Positions 7,978 through 20,062 of a stretch of DNA of 59,525 nucleotides are shown piece by piece. The position numbers were made by a program, and so were the translations under genes. This DNA comes from Candidatus Nanopelagicales bacterium (GTDB taxonomy: Bacteria > Actinomycetota > Actinomycetes > S36-B12): positions 1 through 59,525 of the forward strand of contig JAIOXK010000005.1 in the NCBI GenBank assembly GCA_021741645.1, given 5' to 3'. How positions within the stretch are numbered: the stretch's first letter is position 1; every line of letters begins with the position of its first letter. Below the pieces are notes generated by a model. That model had not been told where the DNA came from. It saw only the letters and a program-made list of their open reading frames with translations, and did not search any database.

Positions 7978-10049
7978 CCCGGCCCATCACCGACCTGCAG
8001 CGCAAGGTTGCGCCGTTCACGGTCCGAGCACCCTTCGAGCCTTCCGGCGACCAGCCCGAGGCGATTGCGGAGATCGTCAAGCGCATTCAGGAGGACGAGA
8101 AGGACGTCGTTCTCCTGGGAGCCACGGGCACCGGCAAGAGCGCCACGACGGCGTGGATCGTCGAGGCACTGCAGCGTCCCACGCTCGTCATGGCCCCCAA
8201 CAAGACGTTGGCCGCGCAGCTGGCCACGGAGTTTCGTGAGCTGCTGCCGGACAATGCAGTGGAGTACTTCGTCTCCTACTACGACTACTACCAGCCTGAG
8301 GCGTACATCCCTCAGAGCGATACGTATATCGAGAAGGACTCCTCCATCAACGAGGAGGTGGAGCGACTTCGTCATTCGGCGACCAACAGCCTGCTGACCC
8401 GACGAGACGTGATCGTCGTGGCGACGGTGTCGGCCATCTACGGTCTGGGCACGCCGCAGGAGTATGTCGACCGCATGGTGCGGCTCCGCGTCGGGGATGA
8501 GATCGAACGGGACCAGCTGCTCCGTGCCTTCGTCGACATTCAATACACCCGCAATGACATTGCATTCCAGCGTGGAACCTTCCGAGTGCGGGGCGACACC
8601 GTCGAGGTGTTCCCGGTGTACGAGGAGCACCCGGTGCGGATCGAGATGTTCGGAGATGAGATCGAACGTCTGATGACGCTGCATCCGGTAACGGGCGAGA
8701 TCCTCACCGAGGACGAGGAGATCTACGTCTTCCCAGCGACCCACTACGTTGCCGGCCCCGAGCGGATGGACCGCGCGATTGCCGGTATCGAGACAGAGCT
8801 GGAGTCTCGGCTCGCGGAGTTCGAGGGGCAGGGAAAGCTGCTGGAGGCCCAGCGCCTGCGCATGCGCACGACGTATGACATCGAGATGATGCGCCAGATG
8901 GGAGCCTGCGCGGGAATCGAGAACTATTCCCGGCACATCGATGGTCGGGAGCAGGGCTCCGCGCCGAACTGCCTCCTTGACTACTTCCCCGAGGACTTCC
9001 TCATCGTTCTGGACGAGTCGCATGTGACCGTTCCCCAGATCGGGGCGATGTACGAGGGAGACATGAGTCGCAAGCGGACGCTTGTGGAGCATGGGTTTCG
9101 CCTGCCCAGCGCGATGGACAATCGACCACTGCGGTGGGAGGAGTTCCTCGAGCGCGTCGGCCAGACCATCTACCTGTCGGCGACGCCCGGGTCCTACGAG
9201 CTCACGAAGGTCGAGGGGGATGTCGTCGAGCAGGTGATTCGACCCACGGGGCTTGTGGATCCGGAGATCGTCGTCAAGCCGACGACAGGGCAGATCGACG
9301 ACCTCATGGCTGAGGTGAAGGAACGAGCGGCCAAGGGTGAGCGCTCGCTGGTCACGACCCTCACCAAGCGCATGGCCGAGGATCTCACCGACTACCTGCT
9401 CGAGCATGGTGTGCGGGTCCAATACCTGCACTCGGAGGTCGACACCCTCCGGCGGGTGGAGCTGCTCAGGGAACTGCGCATGGGCGTCTTCGATGTCCTC
9501 GTGGGCATCAACCTGCTTCGCGAGGGCCTGGACCTCCCCGAAGTCTCGCTCGTCGCGATTCTGGACGCTGACAAGGAGGGCTTTCTGCGCTCGGAGACGT
9601 CACTCATCCAGACCATCGGTCGCGCTGCGCGAAATGTGTCCGGGCAGGTGCACATGTATGCCGACAAGATCACACCCTCCATGCAACGGGCGATCGACGA
9701 GACCACACGTCGACGCGAGAAGCAGATCGCCTACAACAAGGAGAGGGGAGTTGATCCTCAGCCGCTGCGCAAGAAGATCGCTGACATCACCGACCTGCTG
9801 GCGCGTGAGGATGCAGATACCGAGCAGTTGCTGGCGGAGGTCGCCCAGACGTCGACGCCGAAGGGGAGCAAGTCCGCCAGAGGTCGATCGCTTGCGGCGG
9901 ATGAGCTGCGCACCCTCATTGAGGATCTAACGGCTCAGATGCACGAGGCAGCCCGGGAACTGCAGTTCGAACTGGCGGCTCGGCTGCGCGATGAGGTGTC
10001 CGACCTCAAGCGCGAGCTCAGGGGCATGCAGGAGGCGGGCACCGCGTGA
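7974..10049 (+). CDS. uvrB: Excinuclease ABC subunit UvrB
   Basis: [34 protein letters not shown]...[18 protein letters not shown]...[30 protein letters not shown] at 7974 overlaps the coaE stop. Confidence 0.98.
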   Translation: MTRPITDLQRKVAPFTVRAPFEPSGDQPEAIAEIVKRIQEDEKDVVLLGATGTGKSATTAWIVEALQRPTLVMAPNKTLAAQLATEFRELLPDNAVEYFVSYYDYYQPEAYIPQSDTYIEKDSSINEEVERLRHSATNSLLTRRDVIVVATVSAIYGLGTPQEYVDRMVRLRVGDEIERDQLLRAFVDIQYTRNDIAFQRGTFRVRGDTVEVFPVYEEHPVRIEMFGDEIERLMTLHPVTGEILTEDEEIYVFPATHYVAGPERMDRAIAGIETELESRLAEFEGQGKLLEAQRLRMRTTYDIEMMRQMGACAGIENYSRHIDGREQGSAPNCLLDYFPEDFLIVLDESHVTVPQIGAMYEGDMSRKRTLVEHGFRLPSAMDNRPLRWEEFLERVGQTIYLSATPGSYELTKVEGDVVEQVIRPTGLVDPEIVVKPTTGQIDDLMAEVKERAAKGERSLVTTLTKRMAEDLTDYLLEHGVRVQYLHSEVDTLRRVELLRELRMGVFDVLVGINLLREGLDLPEVSLVAILDADKEGFLRSETSLIQTIGRAARNVSGQVHMYADKITPSMQRAIDETTRRREKQIAYNKERGVDPQPLRKKIADITDLLAREDADTEQLLAEVAQTSTPKGSKSARGRSLAADELRTLIEDLTAQMHEAARELQFELAARLRDEVSDLKRELRGMQEAGTA

Positions 10050-11023
10050 CCGAGGCATGGGATGTTCCCGGGTGGCTGTGGGTGGCGACACTGATGGGCC
10101 TCGTCGGCGTCATCATCGTCGACCTCATCATCGTCGATCGAAGGCCACATGCCTTCGGACCGAAGGAGGCGGCACGGTGGGTGATGTTCTACGTCGCCCT
10201 GGCTGGACTGTTCGCGATCTTCATTTCGGTCTACTTCGGTCCACCTCTGGGCGCACAGTTCGTGGCCGGGTACCTCATGGAGTACTCGCTGAGTGTGGAC
10301 AACCTGTTCGTATTCATGGTGATCATGAGCGCCTTTGCCGTGCCGAGTGTCCTCCAGCACCGAGTTCTACTGGTAGGCATCGTCATCGCGCTGATCCTTC
10401 GCGGCGTCTTGATCCTGCTCGGCGCTGAATTGATCGACCGGTTCTCCGGCACGTTCTATCTCTTCGGTGCGTTTCTCCTGTTTACCGCGTGGAAAGTGTG
10501 GCGTTCAGAGGAGAGTGAACCTGACCCTCAGGGCAACGGCTTCATGCGTTGGGTGGGAACTCGGATTCCAACCTCGACCGAGTACGACGGGACGAAGTTG
10601 CTGACTCGGGTCAGTGGTCGACGAGCGCTCACACCCATGGCCATGGTGATGCTGGCCATCGGGACGACTGATCTGCTCTTCGCGCTGGACAGCATTCCCG
10701 CGGTGTTCGGCATCACGAGTGAGGCATACATCGTGTTCACGGTGAACGCTTTCGCCCTGATGGGGCTGCGACAGCTCTATTTCCTTCTCGAAGGAATGCT
10801 CAGTCGACTCGTCTTTCTCAATCGGGGCCTCGCCATCGTTCTCGGTTTCATCGGCGTGAAACTGGTGCTTGAGGCCATCGATGCGACAACGAGTCTGCCA
10901 GTACCCCATGTGCCGGTCTGGCTCTCGCTGGCGGTCATCGTGGGAGTGCTCTCCGTGACCGCGGCAGTTAGTCTGTACGCCACACGGGAATCCGCGCGTG
11001 GTCCGGGCGATCGCCAGCGATGA
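10046..11023 (+). CDS. TerC family integral membrane protein (paralogue 1)
   Basis: [15 protein letters not shown]...[39 protein letters not shown]: TerC family signature; 4-nt overlap with uvrB. Confidence 0.93.
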   Translation: MTEAWDVPGWLWVATLMGLVGVIIVDLIIVDRRPHAFGPKEAARWVMFYVALAGLFAIFISVYFGPPLGAQFVAGYLMEYSLSVDNLFVFMVIMSAFAVPSVLQHRVLLVGIVIALILRGVLILLGAELIDRFSGTFYLFGAFLLFTAWKVWRSEESEPDPQGNGFMRWVGTRIPTSTEYDGTKLLTRVSGRRALTPMAMVMLAIGTTDLLFALDSIPAVFGITSEAYIVFTVNAFALMGLRQLYFLLEGMLSRLVFLNRGLAIVLGFIGVKLVLEAIDATTSLPVPHVPVWLSLAVIVGVLSVTAAVSLYATRESARGPGDRQR

Positions 11024-11048
11024 CGCGTCTCGAGTAGAAGGCAGGCAA

Positions 11049-12044
11049 GTGGACGTAACTCTCGCGCTCTGGGGCGTGACCATCGCCGGCATCGCCGGAC
11101 TCGTAGTCCTGGATTTCGTCACCGTGAGTCACAAGCCGCATGACGTGGCTTTCCGGGAGGCGCTCTTCTGGTCCATCTTCTACATCACGCTGGCCGTGGC
11201 CTTCGGCATAGCCATGTGGGTGTGGCAGGGGAGCGACATGGGTACGCAGTTCTTCACGGCATACATCGTGGAGAAATCGCTGAGTGTCGACAATCTTTTC
11301 GTCTTCATCATCATCCTGACCCAGTTCGCTGTGCCTTCGGTATTGCACCAGCGGGTGTTGTTGGTGGGTGTGGTGCTGGCCCTGATCCTTCGAGCCATCT
11401 TCATCGCCGTGGGCGCTGCGGCCCTTGCGGCCTTCTCCTTCACCTTTGTCATCTTCGGTGCGATCCTGATCTGGACCGGAGTCCAACTCGCCCGTCACCG
11501 GAACGAGGATCCCGATCCGGGAGACAACATCGTCGTCCGCGTGGTGCGACGAAGGTTCCTCGTCTCCAGCGACTACGACGGCACGAAGCTGTTCACGCGT
11601 ATTGACGGACGTCGAGCCATCACGCCGCTGCTTCTGGTCATGATTGCCATCGGTTCCACTGACGTTCTTTTCGCTCTTGACTCCATTCCGGCGACCTTCG
11701 GGGTCACGCAGGAGCCCTATCTGGTCTTTGCGGCCAACGCCTTTGCCCTGCTGGGTCTGAGGGCTCTGTACTTCCTCCTCAAGGGCTTGCTGGACAAGCT
11801 CGTCTTTCTGTCGACGGGTCTCGCGGTGATTCTCGTATTCATCGGCTTCAAGCTGGTGCTGACGTGGGCACACGAGGTCAACTCGGCCATTCCGAAGATT
11901 CCCACGAATGTGAGCCTCGTCGTGATCGGTGTGGTCCTGGTGGCCGTGGCGGTCGGCTCGTGGATCAAGGTGCGGCGGGATCCCTCGGCTATTGCGCACG
12001 CTGGACGAGTGACGGACAGGCGGAGTGACGACGAGTCAGGCTAG
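11049..12044 (+). CDS. TerC family integral membrane protein (paralogue 2)
   Basis: [15 protein letters not shown]...[44 protein letters not shown] at 11049 with RBS preferred over the track start at 10998. Confidence 0.92.
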   Translation: MDVTLALWGVTIAGIAGLVVLDFVTVSHKPHDVAFREALFWSIFYITLAVAFGIAMWVWQGSDMGTQFFTAYIVEKSLSVDNLFVFIIILTQFAVPSVLHQRVLLVGVVLALILRAIFIAVGAAALAAFSFTFVIFGAILIWTGVQLARHRNEDPDPGDNIVVRVVRRRFLVSSDYDGTKLFTRIDGRRAITPLLLVMIAIGSTDVLFALDSIPATFGVTQEPYLVFAANAFALLGLRALYFLLKGLLDKLVFLSTGLAVILVFIGFKLVLTWAHEVNSAIPKIPTNVSLVVIGVVLVAVAVGSWIKVRRDPSAIAHAGRVTDRRSDDESG

Positions 12045-12050
12045 GAAGCG

Positions 12051-12701
12051 TCACCAGCCGCGTTCACGCCATTCCTCGAGTGCCGGGCGCTCCGCGCCGA
12101 CGGTGGTGTCCCAACCGTGGCCGGGATAGATCCAAGTCTCGTCGGGCAGGCGATCGAAGATGCGCCCCACGACACCCGCGTACAGGCTCTCGAACTCCTC
12201 GGGAGTGCTGGTCTTGCCGACCCCACCTGGGAACAGGCAGTCTCCCGTGATCAGGTGCGGGGGACCATCGGGATCGTCATAGAGCAGTGCGATGGAGCCC
12301 GGTGTGTGTCCAATGAGCTGAATGACCTCCAGGGAGCAATCCCCGACCGAGACAGCATCGCCGTCACGGAGCACGACGTCGGTCGGGACCGGGATGCCCT
12401 CGACGTCATCATGATGGGCGGCGGTCAGGGCTCCGGTGAGGTTCCGGACCTCCTCAAGGGCCTGCCAGTGATCGGGATGTCGGTGAGTGGTGATGACCAT
12501 CGAAATGCCCTCCGAGCCGATCAGGTCCATGATTCGTCCGGGATCTGATGCTGCGTCAACGAGCACCTGGGCTCCAGTGGCTCGACACCGCAGGAGATAG
12601 ACGTTGTTGTTGTACGGTCCGACGGCAAGCTTGCTGATCATGAGTTGGGGGAGTTCATGAACCTCTGCCGGTCCGCCGACCGTGACGCGCCCGTTATACA
12701 T
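12051..12701 (-). CDS. Metallo-beta-lactamase fold (glyoxalase II-like) hydrolase
   Basis: [17 protein letters not shown] (HxHxDH variant), [36 protein letters not shown] five codons downstream (after TATAAC-N6) is an alternative start. Confidence 0.88.
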   Translation of the reverse strand: MYNGRVTVGGPAEVHELPQLMISKLAVGPYNNNVYLLRCRATGAQVLVDAASDPGRIMDLIGSEGISMVITTHRHPDHWQALEEVRNLTGALTAAHHDDVEGIPVPTDVVLRDGDAVSVGDCSLEVIQLIGHTPGSIALLYDDPDGPPHLITGDCLFPGGVGKTSTPEEFESLYAGVVGRIFDRLPDETWIYPGHGWDTTVGAERPALEEWRERGW

Positions 12702-12742
12702 TCATAGCTCCGATCTGCTGTTGGAACCCTAGCCGGGAAGAG

Positions 12743-15628
12743 GTGCCTGTGGGCGAGCGACTCGTCGTGCGAGGAGCGCGGGAGCACAACCTCAAGAACG
12801 TCTCTTTGGACCTGCCTCGTGACGCCCTGATCGTCTTCACGGGGCTGTCCGGATCCGGTAAGTCGAGTCTCGCCTTCGACACGATCTTCGCTGAGGGACA
12901 GCGGCGGTACGTCGAGAGCCTGTCGTCCTATGCGCGCCAATTCCTGGGCCAGATGGACAAGCCGGATGTCGACTTCATCGAGGGACTCTCGCCGGCCGTC
13001 TCCATCGACCAGAAGTCCACGTCTCGAAATCCACGGTCCACCGTTGGGACGATCACTGAGGTCTACGACTACCTACGGCTGCTCTTCGCCCGCATCGGTG
13101 TTCCTCACTGCCCCGTCTGCGGATCGGTCATCGCGCGCCAGACGCCCCAGCAGATCGTCGATCAGGTGCTGGCCCTAGATGACGGCACCCGGTTCCAGGT
13201 CCTCGCACCGGTGGTGAGGGAGCGCAAGGGTGAGTACGTCGACCTCTTCCGGCAGTTGCAAGCGCAGGGGTACTCGCGTGCGCGCGTGGACGGAGTTGTG
13301 GTTCAGCTGGAGGACCCGCCCGCGCTGAAGAAGCAGGAGAAGCACACCATCGAGGTGGTCGTGGACCGACTTGCGGTCAAGTCCTCGTCCCGACGTCGAC
13401 TCACCGATTCGGTCGAGACCGCGCTTGGTCTCTCTGGTGGACTCGTGGTTCTGGAATTCGTTGATCTCCCTGATGATGATGCTGATCGGGAGCGGGTGTT
13501 CAGCGAGCATCTGGCCTGTGCCAAGGATGGCCTGTCCTTTGAGGAACTTGAGCCGCGCTCCTTCTCCTTCAACTCGCCCTTCGGGGCTTGTCCGGAATGC
13601 TCAGGGCTGGGCACGCGCCGCGAGGTGGATGCGTCGCTGGTCGTGCCGGACGAGGATCTGAGTCTGGACGAAGGCGCTCTCGCTCCATGGTCTCGAGGCC
13701 AGGTGTCGGATTACTTTCGGCGCCTGCTCGAGGCCATGTGCGATGAACTGGGCATAGACATGGCGACACCTTGGCGGAAGTTGCCGGCCAAGGCCCGCGA
13801 GGCACTCTTGAACGGCCATCCCACCGAGGTGCATGTCAAGTACCGCAATCGCTATGGCAGGCAGCGCTCGTACTACACGGCCTTCGAGGGCGTCATTCCG
13901 TTCGTGCAGCGGAGGCACGCTGAGGCCGATACGGATGCAAGCCGGGAACGTTTCGAGGGCTACATGCGTGAGGTGCCATGCCCTGCCTGTCATGGTGCGC
14001 GCCTGAAGCCGTTGTCCCTTGGAGTGACGATTCATGATCATTCGATCGCCGATATCGCCTCCCTTCCCATCGGCGACGCCGCCGAGCTCCTGGCGTCACT
14101 CAAGCTGGGCAAGCGGGACGCAGCCATCGCCAGCAGAGTCCTGAAGGAGGTCAACGAACGGCTGACCTTCCTGGTCGACGTGGGCCTGCACTATCTCTCG
14201 CTGGATCGCGGCGCCGCGACGCTCGCAGGAGGGGAGGCCCAGCGCATCCGGCTCGCCACGCAGATCGGCTCTGGCCTGGTGGGAGTGCTCTACGTCCTGG
14301 ACGAGCCGAGCATTGGCCTTCATCAGCGGGACAACCAGCGGTTGATCGACACATTGATCCGCCTGCGTGATCTAGGGAACACCCTGATCGTGGTGGAACA
14401 CGACGAGGAGACGATCTCCGCAGCTGACTGGGTCGTGGACATCGGCCCGGGCGCGGGCGAGCATGGCGGCGAAGTGGTGGTGAGCGGCCCGGTGAGCGAA
14501 CTGCTGAGCAACCCTGCGTCCATCACCGGTGAGTACCTCAGCGGTGTTCGCTCGATCGAAGTCCCGTCAGAGCGCAGGAGTCAAGATGATCGGGCACTCA
14601 CCGTGCATGGGGCCCGCGAGCACAACCTGCAGGATGTGACCGTCTCCTTCCCGCTCGGAAACCTGGTCGCGGTCACCGGCGTGAGTGGATCGGGCAAGTC
14701 GACACTGGTGAATGACGTCCTGTACACCGTCCTCGCCAGAGACCTGAATTCTGCACGGGGTGTGCCGGGTCGGCACAAGCGTGTGACCGGCCTCGAGCAT
14801 GTGGACAAGGTGGTTCATGTCGACCAGAGCGCGATCGGCAGGACTCCGCGGAGCAACCCCGCGACCTACACGGGAGTCTTCGATCACATACGCAAGCTCT
14901 TCGCCGAGACGCCTGAGGCGAAGGTGCGCGGATATCAGCAGGGACGCTTCTCCTTCAATGTGAAGGGAGGTCGGTGCGAGGCCTGCTCAGGCGACGGAAC
15001 CATCAAGATCGAGATGAATTTTCTTCCCGACGTGTATGTGCCCTGCGAGGTGTGTCATGGAGCGCGGTACAACAGGGAGACCCTCGAGGTTCACTTCAAG
15101 GGCAAGACGATCGCCCAGGTTCTCGACATGCCGATTGAGGAGGCACTGCACTTCTTCGAGGCGGTTCCCGCGATCGCCCGGCACCTGAAGACCCTCGTGG
15201 AGGTGGGCCTCGGCTACGTCAGGATGGGCCAGTCTGCGCCAACGCTGAGCGGTGGCGAGGCACAGCGAGTCAAGCTCGCGGCCGAGCTGCAGAAGCGATC
15301 CACGGGTCGGACTGTCTACGTTCTGGACGAGCCGACCACTGGCCTGCACTTCGAGGACATCCGCAAACTGCTATCGGTACTGCAGAGCCTCGTCGACAAG
15401 GGCAACACCGTGATCGTCATCGAGCACAACCTTGATGTGATCAAGACGGCTGACTGGGTGATCGACATGGGCCCGGAGGGCGGATCGGGCGGCGGCACCG
15501 TGGTGGCCACAGGAACGCCCGAGGAGGTGGCTGCCGTGCCGGGGAGCCACACGGGTAGCTTCCTGGCATCGATGCTGCCCTTGGCCACGCCTCCTCGCAA
15601 ACCGAGGGCGAAGCGGAAAATGGCGTAG
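12743..15628 (+). CDS. uvrA: Excinuclease ABC subunit UvrA
   Basis: [69 protein letters not shown]; two ABC cassettes and CxxC zinc motifs. Confidence 0.98.
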   Translation: MPVGERLVVRGAREHNLKNVSLDLPRDALIVFTGLSGSGKSSLAFDTIFAEGQRRYVESLSSYARQFLGQMDKPDVDFIEGLSPAVSIDQKSTSRNPRSTVGTITEVYDYLRLLFARIGVPHCPVCGSVIARQTPQQIVDQVLALDDGTRFQVLAPVVRERKGEYVDLFRQLQAQGYSRARVDGVVVQLEDPPALKKQEKHTIEVVVDRLAVKSSSRRRLTDSVETALGLSGGLVVLEFVDLPDDDADRERVFSEHLACAKDGLSFEELEPRSFSFNSPFGACPECSGLGTRREVDASLVVPDEDLSLDEGALAPWSRGQVSDYFRRLLEAMCDELGIDMATPWRKLPAKAREALLNGHPTEVHVKYRNRYGRQRSYYTAFEGVIPFVQRRHAEADTDASRERFEGYMREVPCPACHGARLKPLSLGVTIHDHSIADIASLPIGDAAELLASLKLGKRDAAIASRVLKEVNERLTFLVDVGLHYLSLDRGAATLAGGEAQRIRLATQIGSGLVGVLYVLDEPSIGLHQRDNQRLIDTLIRLRDLGNTLIVVEHDEETISAADWVVDIGPGAGEHGGEVVVSGPVSELLSNPASITGEYLSGVRSIEVPSERRSQDDRALTVHGAREHNLQDVTVSFPLGNLVAVTGVSGSGKSTLVNDVLYTVLARDLNSARGVPGRHKRVTGLEHVDKVVHVDQSAIGRTPRSNPATYTGVFDHIRKLFAETPEAKVRGYQQGRFSFNVKGGRCEACSGDGTIKIEMNFLPDVYVPCEVCHGARYNRETLEVHFKGKTIAQVLDMPIEEALHFFEAVPAIARHLKTLVEVGLGYVRMGQSAPTLSGGEAQRVKLAAELQKRSTGRTVYVLDEPTTGLHFEDIRKLLSVLQSLVDKGNTVIVIEHNLDVIKTADWVIDMGPEGGSGGGTVVATGTPEEVAAVPGSHTGSFLASMLPLATPPRKPRAKRKMA

Positions 15629-15656
15629 CGTAGGGCCCAGCGAATCTCGAAGGGAT

Positions 15657-16133
15657 ATGGCAATGAAGATGGATCGTCGTTCAGTCCTTCAGGCCGGAGG
15701 AGTGGTTCTGGCAGCGGGTGTCGTGGCTGCCTGCGCATCCGAGGATTCGAGTTCCGCGGAATCCACGCCGGCACAGCCGGACGGGGCCGACGGGGGTGTC
15801 GACCAGGCCACTGAGGCAGGTGACTCCGCCGAGGTCACCTCGCCGTCTGATCCGCTGGCGTCGACTGAGGACATTCCTGTGGGCGGGGGCCTCGTCATTG
15901 CCGAACCGGCCATCGTTGTCACGCAACCGACTGCCGGGGAATACAAGGCCTTCACGGCGATCTGCCCCCATCAGGGGTGTCTGGTGTCCGAGGTCACCGA
16001 CAACGAGATCGTGTGCCCCTGTCACGGCTCACGATTCTCGGCGCAAGACGGGTCCGTCCTGCAAGGGCCGGCACGACAGGGTCTGACCTCCGCCGGCGTC
16101 GCTGTCGATGGTGGCAGCGTGGTCCTGAGCTGA
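15657..16133 (+). CDS. Rieske (2Fe-2S) domain protein, Tat/lipoprotein-type signal
   Basis: DRRSVLQAGGVVLAAGVVAAC signal with lipobox-like VAAC; Rieske motifs CPHQGC and CPCHGSRFS. Confidence 0.93.
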   Translation: MAMKMDRRSVLQAGGVVLAAGVVAACASEDSSSAESTPAQPDGADGGVDQATEAGDSAEVTSPSDPLASTEDIPVGGGLVIAEPAIVVTQPTAGEYKAFTAICPHQGCLVSEVTDNEIVCPCHGSRFSAQDGSVLQGPARQGLTSAGVAVDGGSVVLS

Positions 16134-16178
16134 TCTCTGTCAGTCAGGCCTGCCGCCGCACGAATTCGAAGGGATGTC

Positions 16179-18074
16179 ATGGCTCCGGTGTCCTATCGAC
16201 CGGCGCCCGGTGAGATTCCCACGAGTCCGGGCGTCTACCGATTCCGAGATCCCCACCAGCGCGTGATCTACGTCGGCAAGGCGAGGAATCTTCGTTCGCG
16301 GCTGAACTCGTACTTCGCTGAACCCGACTCTCTGCACCCTCGCACGAGAGCCATGGTGACAACCGCCACCTCCGTGGACTGGGTGGTCGTTGCCAATGAG
16401 GTAGAGGCACTGTCTCTGGAGTATGCCTGGATCAAGCAGTACGACCCTCGTTTCAACGTCAAGTATCGAGATGACAAGAGCTATCCGTATCTGACCGTGA
16501 CAATGGCCGAGGCCTTCCCTCGGGCAGCGGTGGTGCGTGAACCGAAGAGAAAGGGATCCCGGTACTTCGGTCCGTACGCGCATGCCTGGGCCATACGCGA
16601 CACGCTGGACCAACTCGTTCGCGTGTTCCCCGTACGGACGTGCCGGGATGGCGTCTTCCGCCGGGCTGCACAACTCGGACGGCCTTGCCTGCTGGGATAC
16701 ATCGACAAGTGCAGCGCCCCGTGCGTCGGACGGGTATCGGAGGATGAGTACCGAAGCATCGTTGACGACCTGTGCGCCTTCCTCGACGGGAATGCCGACC
16801 CCTTCATTCGCGCGGTTGAGAAGAGCATGCGGGAGGCCGCGGCACGGGAGGACTACGAGGAGGCAGCGCGGCTCCGGGACAGATGGCAGGCGCTGAGCAG
16901 AGCGCTGGAGCGCAACACGGTCGTCTTTGACGACGGAACCGACGCGGATGTGATCGGCCTGTTCGAAGACCAACTCCAGCTTGCCGTGCAGGTGTTCCAC
17001 GTCAGGGGCGGCCGGATCACCGGCGAGCGCGGCTTCCTTCTCGAGAAGTCTGAGGATCTCGCCGTGGGGGGATACCTTGAGCGAGCCCTGCAGCGAATCT
17101 ATGCCGAGACTGATGTCATCACGCCCGCGCGAGAGGTCCTGACTTCGCATGAGTTGGCTGATGTCGAGACGGTGTCAGCGTGGCTGACTGAGCTGCGCGG
17201 ATCTCGGGTGGCGGTCCGGGTCCCGAAGCGAGGGGACAAGAGATCCCTCATGGACACCGCGATCAGCAATGCCGAGAACCAGTTGAGACTCCATCTGGTC
17301 AGACGCGCGGGTGATCTCACGGCTCGGAGTCAAGCGTTGCAGGAGCTGCAGGATTCCCTCTCCCTTCCCGAGCCACCCCTGCGCATCGAGTGCATCGACG
17401 TCTCGACGCTGCAGGGCCAGGACACCGTGGCGTCACTTGTGGTGTTCGAGGATGGCCTGCCTCGCAAGAGTGACTACCGCTCCTTCACGATCAGGACTCC
17501 GAACGCAGACGACCTAACGGCTGTTGCCGAGGTGGTGGAGAGAAGGTTTCGCAGGTCAGCATCCGAGGAGACGGTCGCCGACCAGCAGGAGGACTCTCCG
17601 CAGCGACGGTTCGCCTACCCGCCCTCTCTGCTCGTGATCGATGGCGGTGCACCGCAGGTGCGGGCCGCGCAGGACGCCCTGATGGCATGCGGCGTCTCTG
17701 ATCTACCGGTGATCGGGCTGGCCAAGCGGCTCGAGGAGGTGTGGGTGCCGGGCGAGGAGGATCCGGTCATCCTGCCCCGCACCAGCGAGGCCCTCTATCT
17801 GCTGCAACGTGTGAGGGATGAGGCGCATCGGCGGGCCATTGGTCTGCATCGCAAGCAGCGCGGCCGTCGAACGACGGCGAGTCGACTCGATGGCATTGCC
17901 GGTCTGGGGACAGCGAAGGCGACGGCGCTGCGCAGGCACTTCGGATCGGTGCGAGCGATGGTCGAGGCGAGCCAAGATCAACTTCAGGAGGTTCCCGGAA
18001 TCGGGCCACGCTTGGCCGAGACCGTCTGGAATGCCCTGCATCCGGACGAGCCGTCAGCCAATGGGGGAGAATGA
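16179..18074 (+). CDS. uvrC: Excinuclease ABC subunit UvrC
   Basis: PTSPGVYRFRDPHQRVIYVGKARNLRSRLNSYF (GIY-YIG), UvrC RNase H-like and HhH regions. Confidence 0.98.
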   Translation: MAPVSYRPAPGEIPTSPGVYRFRDPHQRVIYVGKARNLRSRLNSYFAEPDSLHPRTRAMVTTATSVDWVVVANEVEALSLEYAWIKQYDPRFNVKYRDDKSYPYLTVTMAEAFPRAAVVREPKRKGSRYFGPYAHAWAIRDTLDQLVRVFPVRTCRDGVFRRAAQLGRPCLLGYIDKCSAPCVGRVSEDEYRSIVDDLCAFLDGNADPFIRAVEKSMREAAAREDYEEAARLRDRWQALSRALERNTVVFDDGTDADVIGLFEDQLQLAVQVFHVRGGRITGERGFLLEKSEDLAVGGYLERALQRIYAETDVITPAREVLTSHELADVETVSAWLTELRGSRVAVRVPKRGDKRSLMDTAISNAENQLRLHLVRRAGDLTARSQALQELQDSLSLPEPPLRIECIDVSTLQGQDTVASLVVFEDGLPRKSDYRSFTIRTPNADDLTAVAEVVERRFRRSASEETVADQQEDSPQRRFAYPPSLLVIDGGAPQVRAAQDALMACGVSDLPVIGLAKRLEEVWVPGEEDPVILPRTSEALYLLQRVRDEAHRRAIGLHRKQRGRRTTASRLDGIAGLGTAKATALRRHFGSVRAMVEASQDQLQEVPGIGPRLAETVWNALHPDEPSANGGE

Positions 18075-19003
18075 CGCCCGTGACCGATGCCGCAATGCCC
18101 CCGGACCCCGTGACGAGCACAGCGACCGGCCCGGAGGAGTCCGAGCACTCGCTGCAACTCGCGCTGGTGACCGGGATGTCAGGCGCCGGCAGATCCACGG
18201 CAGCGCGTGCCCTCGAGGACATGGGCTGGTTCGTGATCGACAACATGCCTCCGTCGTTGCTGAGATCCGCCGTGGACCTGGCACGCCGAACCCCCGACGT
18301 CTATCGCGTTGGAGTGGTGGTGGATGCCCGAGGCGGATCCTTCTTCAGTGAGTTGTCCGAAGCCGTACGCCGACTGCCGCAGGAGGGCGTTGACCTGCGC
18401 ACTGTTTTCCTCGAGGCTGCGGATGAGGCGCTGGTACGGCGTTTCGAGAGTTCGCGACGACCTCATCCGCTGCAGGGCGGCCAGCGCATTCTCGATGGGC
18501 TGGCCGCTGAGCGAACCCTGCTGTCGGACCTGCGCGCCGAGGCGGATCTGGTGATCGACACGACGAACCTGAACGTCCATGAGCTCCGTCGGCGTATCGA
18601 GGAGTCCTTTCCCGAGGAACTGCCGCCCACCCTGATGTGCACGGTGATGTCGTTCGGATTCAAGTACGGGGTACCGGTCGATGCCGACATGGTTGCCGAT
18701 GCCCGGTTCCTGCCGAATCCGTACTGGGACGAGCAGCTGCGGCCGCTGACGGGCCAGGACGCACGCGTGTCCGCAGACGTCCTCAATCGCCCGGGCGCCC
18801 AGGATTTCATCGAGACCTACGACCGTCTGGTCCGGATCGTCTCCAGTGGCTATCTCCGAGAGGGCAAGAGATACGTCACGGTGGCGGTTGGGTGCACCGG
18901 CGGGAAGCATCGGAGCGTGGCTTTGGCCGAGGCTCTTGCGCGACGCCTCGAGACCGACGGTGTTCCCGTGCGCACGTTCCACCGCGACCTGGGGCGCGAG
19001 TGA
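18071..19003 (+). CDS. rapZ: RNase adapter RapZ / nucleotide-binding protein (YvcJ family)
   Basis: VTGMSGAGRSTAARALEDMGWFVIDNMPPSLL ... FGFKYGVPVDADMVADARFLPNPYW ... VAVGCTGGKHRSVALAEALA. Confidence 0.96.
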   Translation: MTPVTDAAMPPDPVTSTATGPEESEHSLQLALVTGMSGAGRSTAARALEDMGWFVIDNMPPSLLRSAVDLARRTPDVYRVGVVVDARGGSFFSELSEAVRRLPQEGVDLRTVFLEAADEALVRRFESSRRPHPLQGGQRILDGLAAERTLLSDLRAEADLVIDTTNLNVHELRRRIEESFPEELPPTLMCTVMSFGFKYGVPVDADMVADARFLPNPYWDEQLRPLTGQDARVSADVLNRPGAQDFIETYDRLVRIVSSGYLREGKRYVTVAVGCTGGKHRSVALAEALARRLETDGVPVRTFHRDLGRE

Positions 19004-19980
19004 ATCGGGCCGCTTCAGGGCGACCGCTCCCCGCGGTCGCAGGTCGCCGGGTCGTCGCGCTGGGTGGAGGTCATGGACTGGCCGCCTCCCTGCAGGCGCT
19101 GCGGCGCGTCACCGATCAGCTCACCGCGGTGGTGGGCGTCGCGGATGATGGCGGATCGAGCGGTCGTCTGCGTGAGGAGTTCGGAATCCTGCCTCCGGGA
19201 GACCTGCGCATGGCCTTGGCGGCGCTCTGCGGCGATGACTCCTGGGGGCGGACGTGGGAGCGCGTCGTCCAGCATCGTTTCGGCGGTACGGGAGAACTCG
19301 CGGGACACTCGCTGGGCAACCTGCTGATCACCACCCTGTGGGAGCAGACCGGGGATGCGGTCACGGGCCTGGACTGGGTCGGTGCGCTGCTGGGCGCCAA
19401 CGGGCGTGTCCTGCCCTGCAGCACCGTCCCCCTCACGATCGTGGCGGAGGTCCTGGGGCATGACCCCGCTGAGCCCGATGCCGTGACGGAAGTTCGCGGG
19501 CAAGTGGAGGTGGCCACGACTCCTGGCGACGTTCTGCACATCTCCTTGGACCCACCCGAGCCACGAGCCTGCCCCGAGGCGGTCACGGCGGTTGGTGAGG
19601 CCGATGCGATCGTCCTGGGACCGGGTTCTTGGTACACGTCGGTGATGCCGCACCTGGTGATTCCGGAGCTCGCACGTGCCATCGCGGAGAGTCCCGCGCG
19701 GCGGATCGTCGTGCTCAACCTGAATCCTCAGGTGGGGGAGACCACGGGCTTCGCGGCGCACACGTACCTCGACGTGCTCTACAACTACCTGCCCGATCTG
19801 AGGGTGGACGTCGTCATAGCCGATCGCAACCACGTGGAAGACCTCTCCGCGCTTCGCCGATCGTGTGCGGATCTGGGAGCCGAGCCCTTCCTCTTCGAGG
19901 TGGGGAAATTCGATTCAGGCGCTCCGGGAATGCATGACCCTCAGCGACTCGCAGTAGCCTTCGATACGGTGCTGGCCTAG
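19000..19980 (+). CDS. yvcK: Gluconeogenesis factor YvcK/CofD-like protein
   Basis: [65 protein letters not shown] at 19000 overlaps the rapZ stop; the track start (18637) lies inside rapZ in another frame. Confidence 0.95.
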   Translation: MNRAASGRPLPAVAGRRVVALGGGHGLAASLQALRRVTDQLTAVVGVADDGGSSGRLREEFGILPPGDLRMALAALCGDDSWGRTWERVVQHRFGGTGELAGHSLGNLLITTLWEQTGDAVTGLDWVGALLGANGRVLPCSTVPLTIVAEVLGHDPAEPDAVTEVRGQVEVATTPGDVLHISLDPPEPRACPEAVTAVGEADAIVLGPGSWYTSVMPHLVIPELARAIAESPARRIVVLNLNPQVGETTGFAAHTYLDVLYNYLPDLRVDVVIADRNHVEDLSALRRSCADLGAEPFLFEVGKFDSGAPGMHDPQRLAVAFDTVLA

Positions 19981-20062
19981 AAGCGGTACTCCGGTCCTGA
20001 CGCAGACCACGGAGCACCCGGGACGACCACAGGCAAAAGCGAACTGTCACACAGCGACGGAA

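Noticed and set aside
7788-9431. 547-aa minus-strand ORF opposite uvrB
   Set aside because: Antisense shadow ORF from GC-rich codon bias.
10968-11999. 343-aa minus-strand ORF opposite the second terC
   Set aside because: His/Asp/Glu-rich antisense translation; the TerC frame is unambiguous.
12700-12750. LexA/SOS box upstream of uvrA or the MBL gene
   Set aside because: No match to the actinobacterial CGAAC-N4-GTTCG-type box seen by eye.
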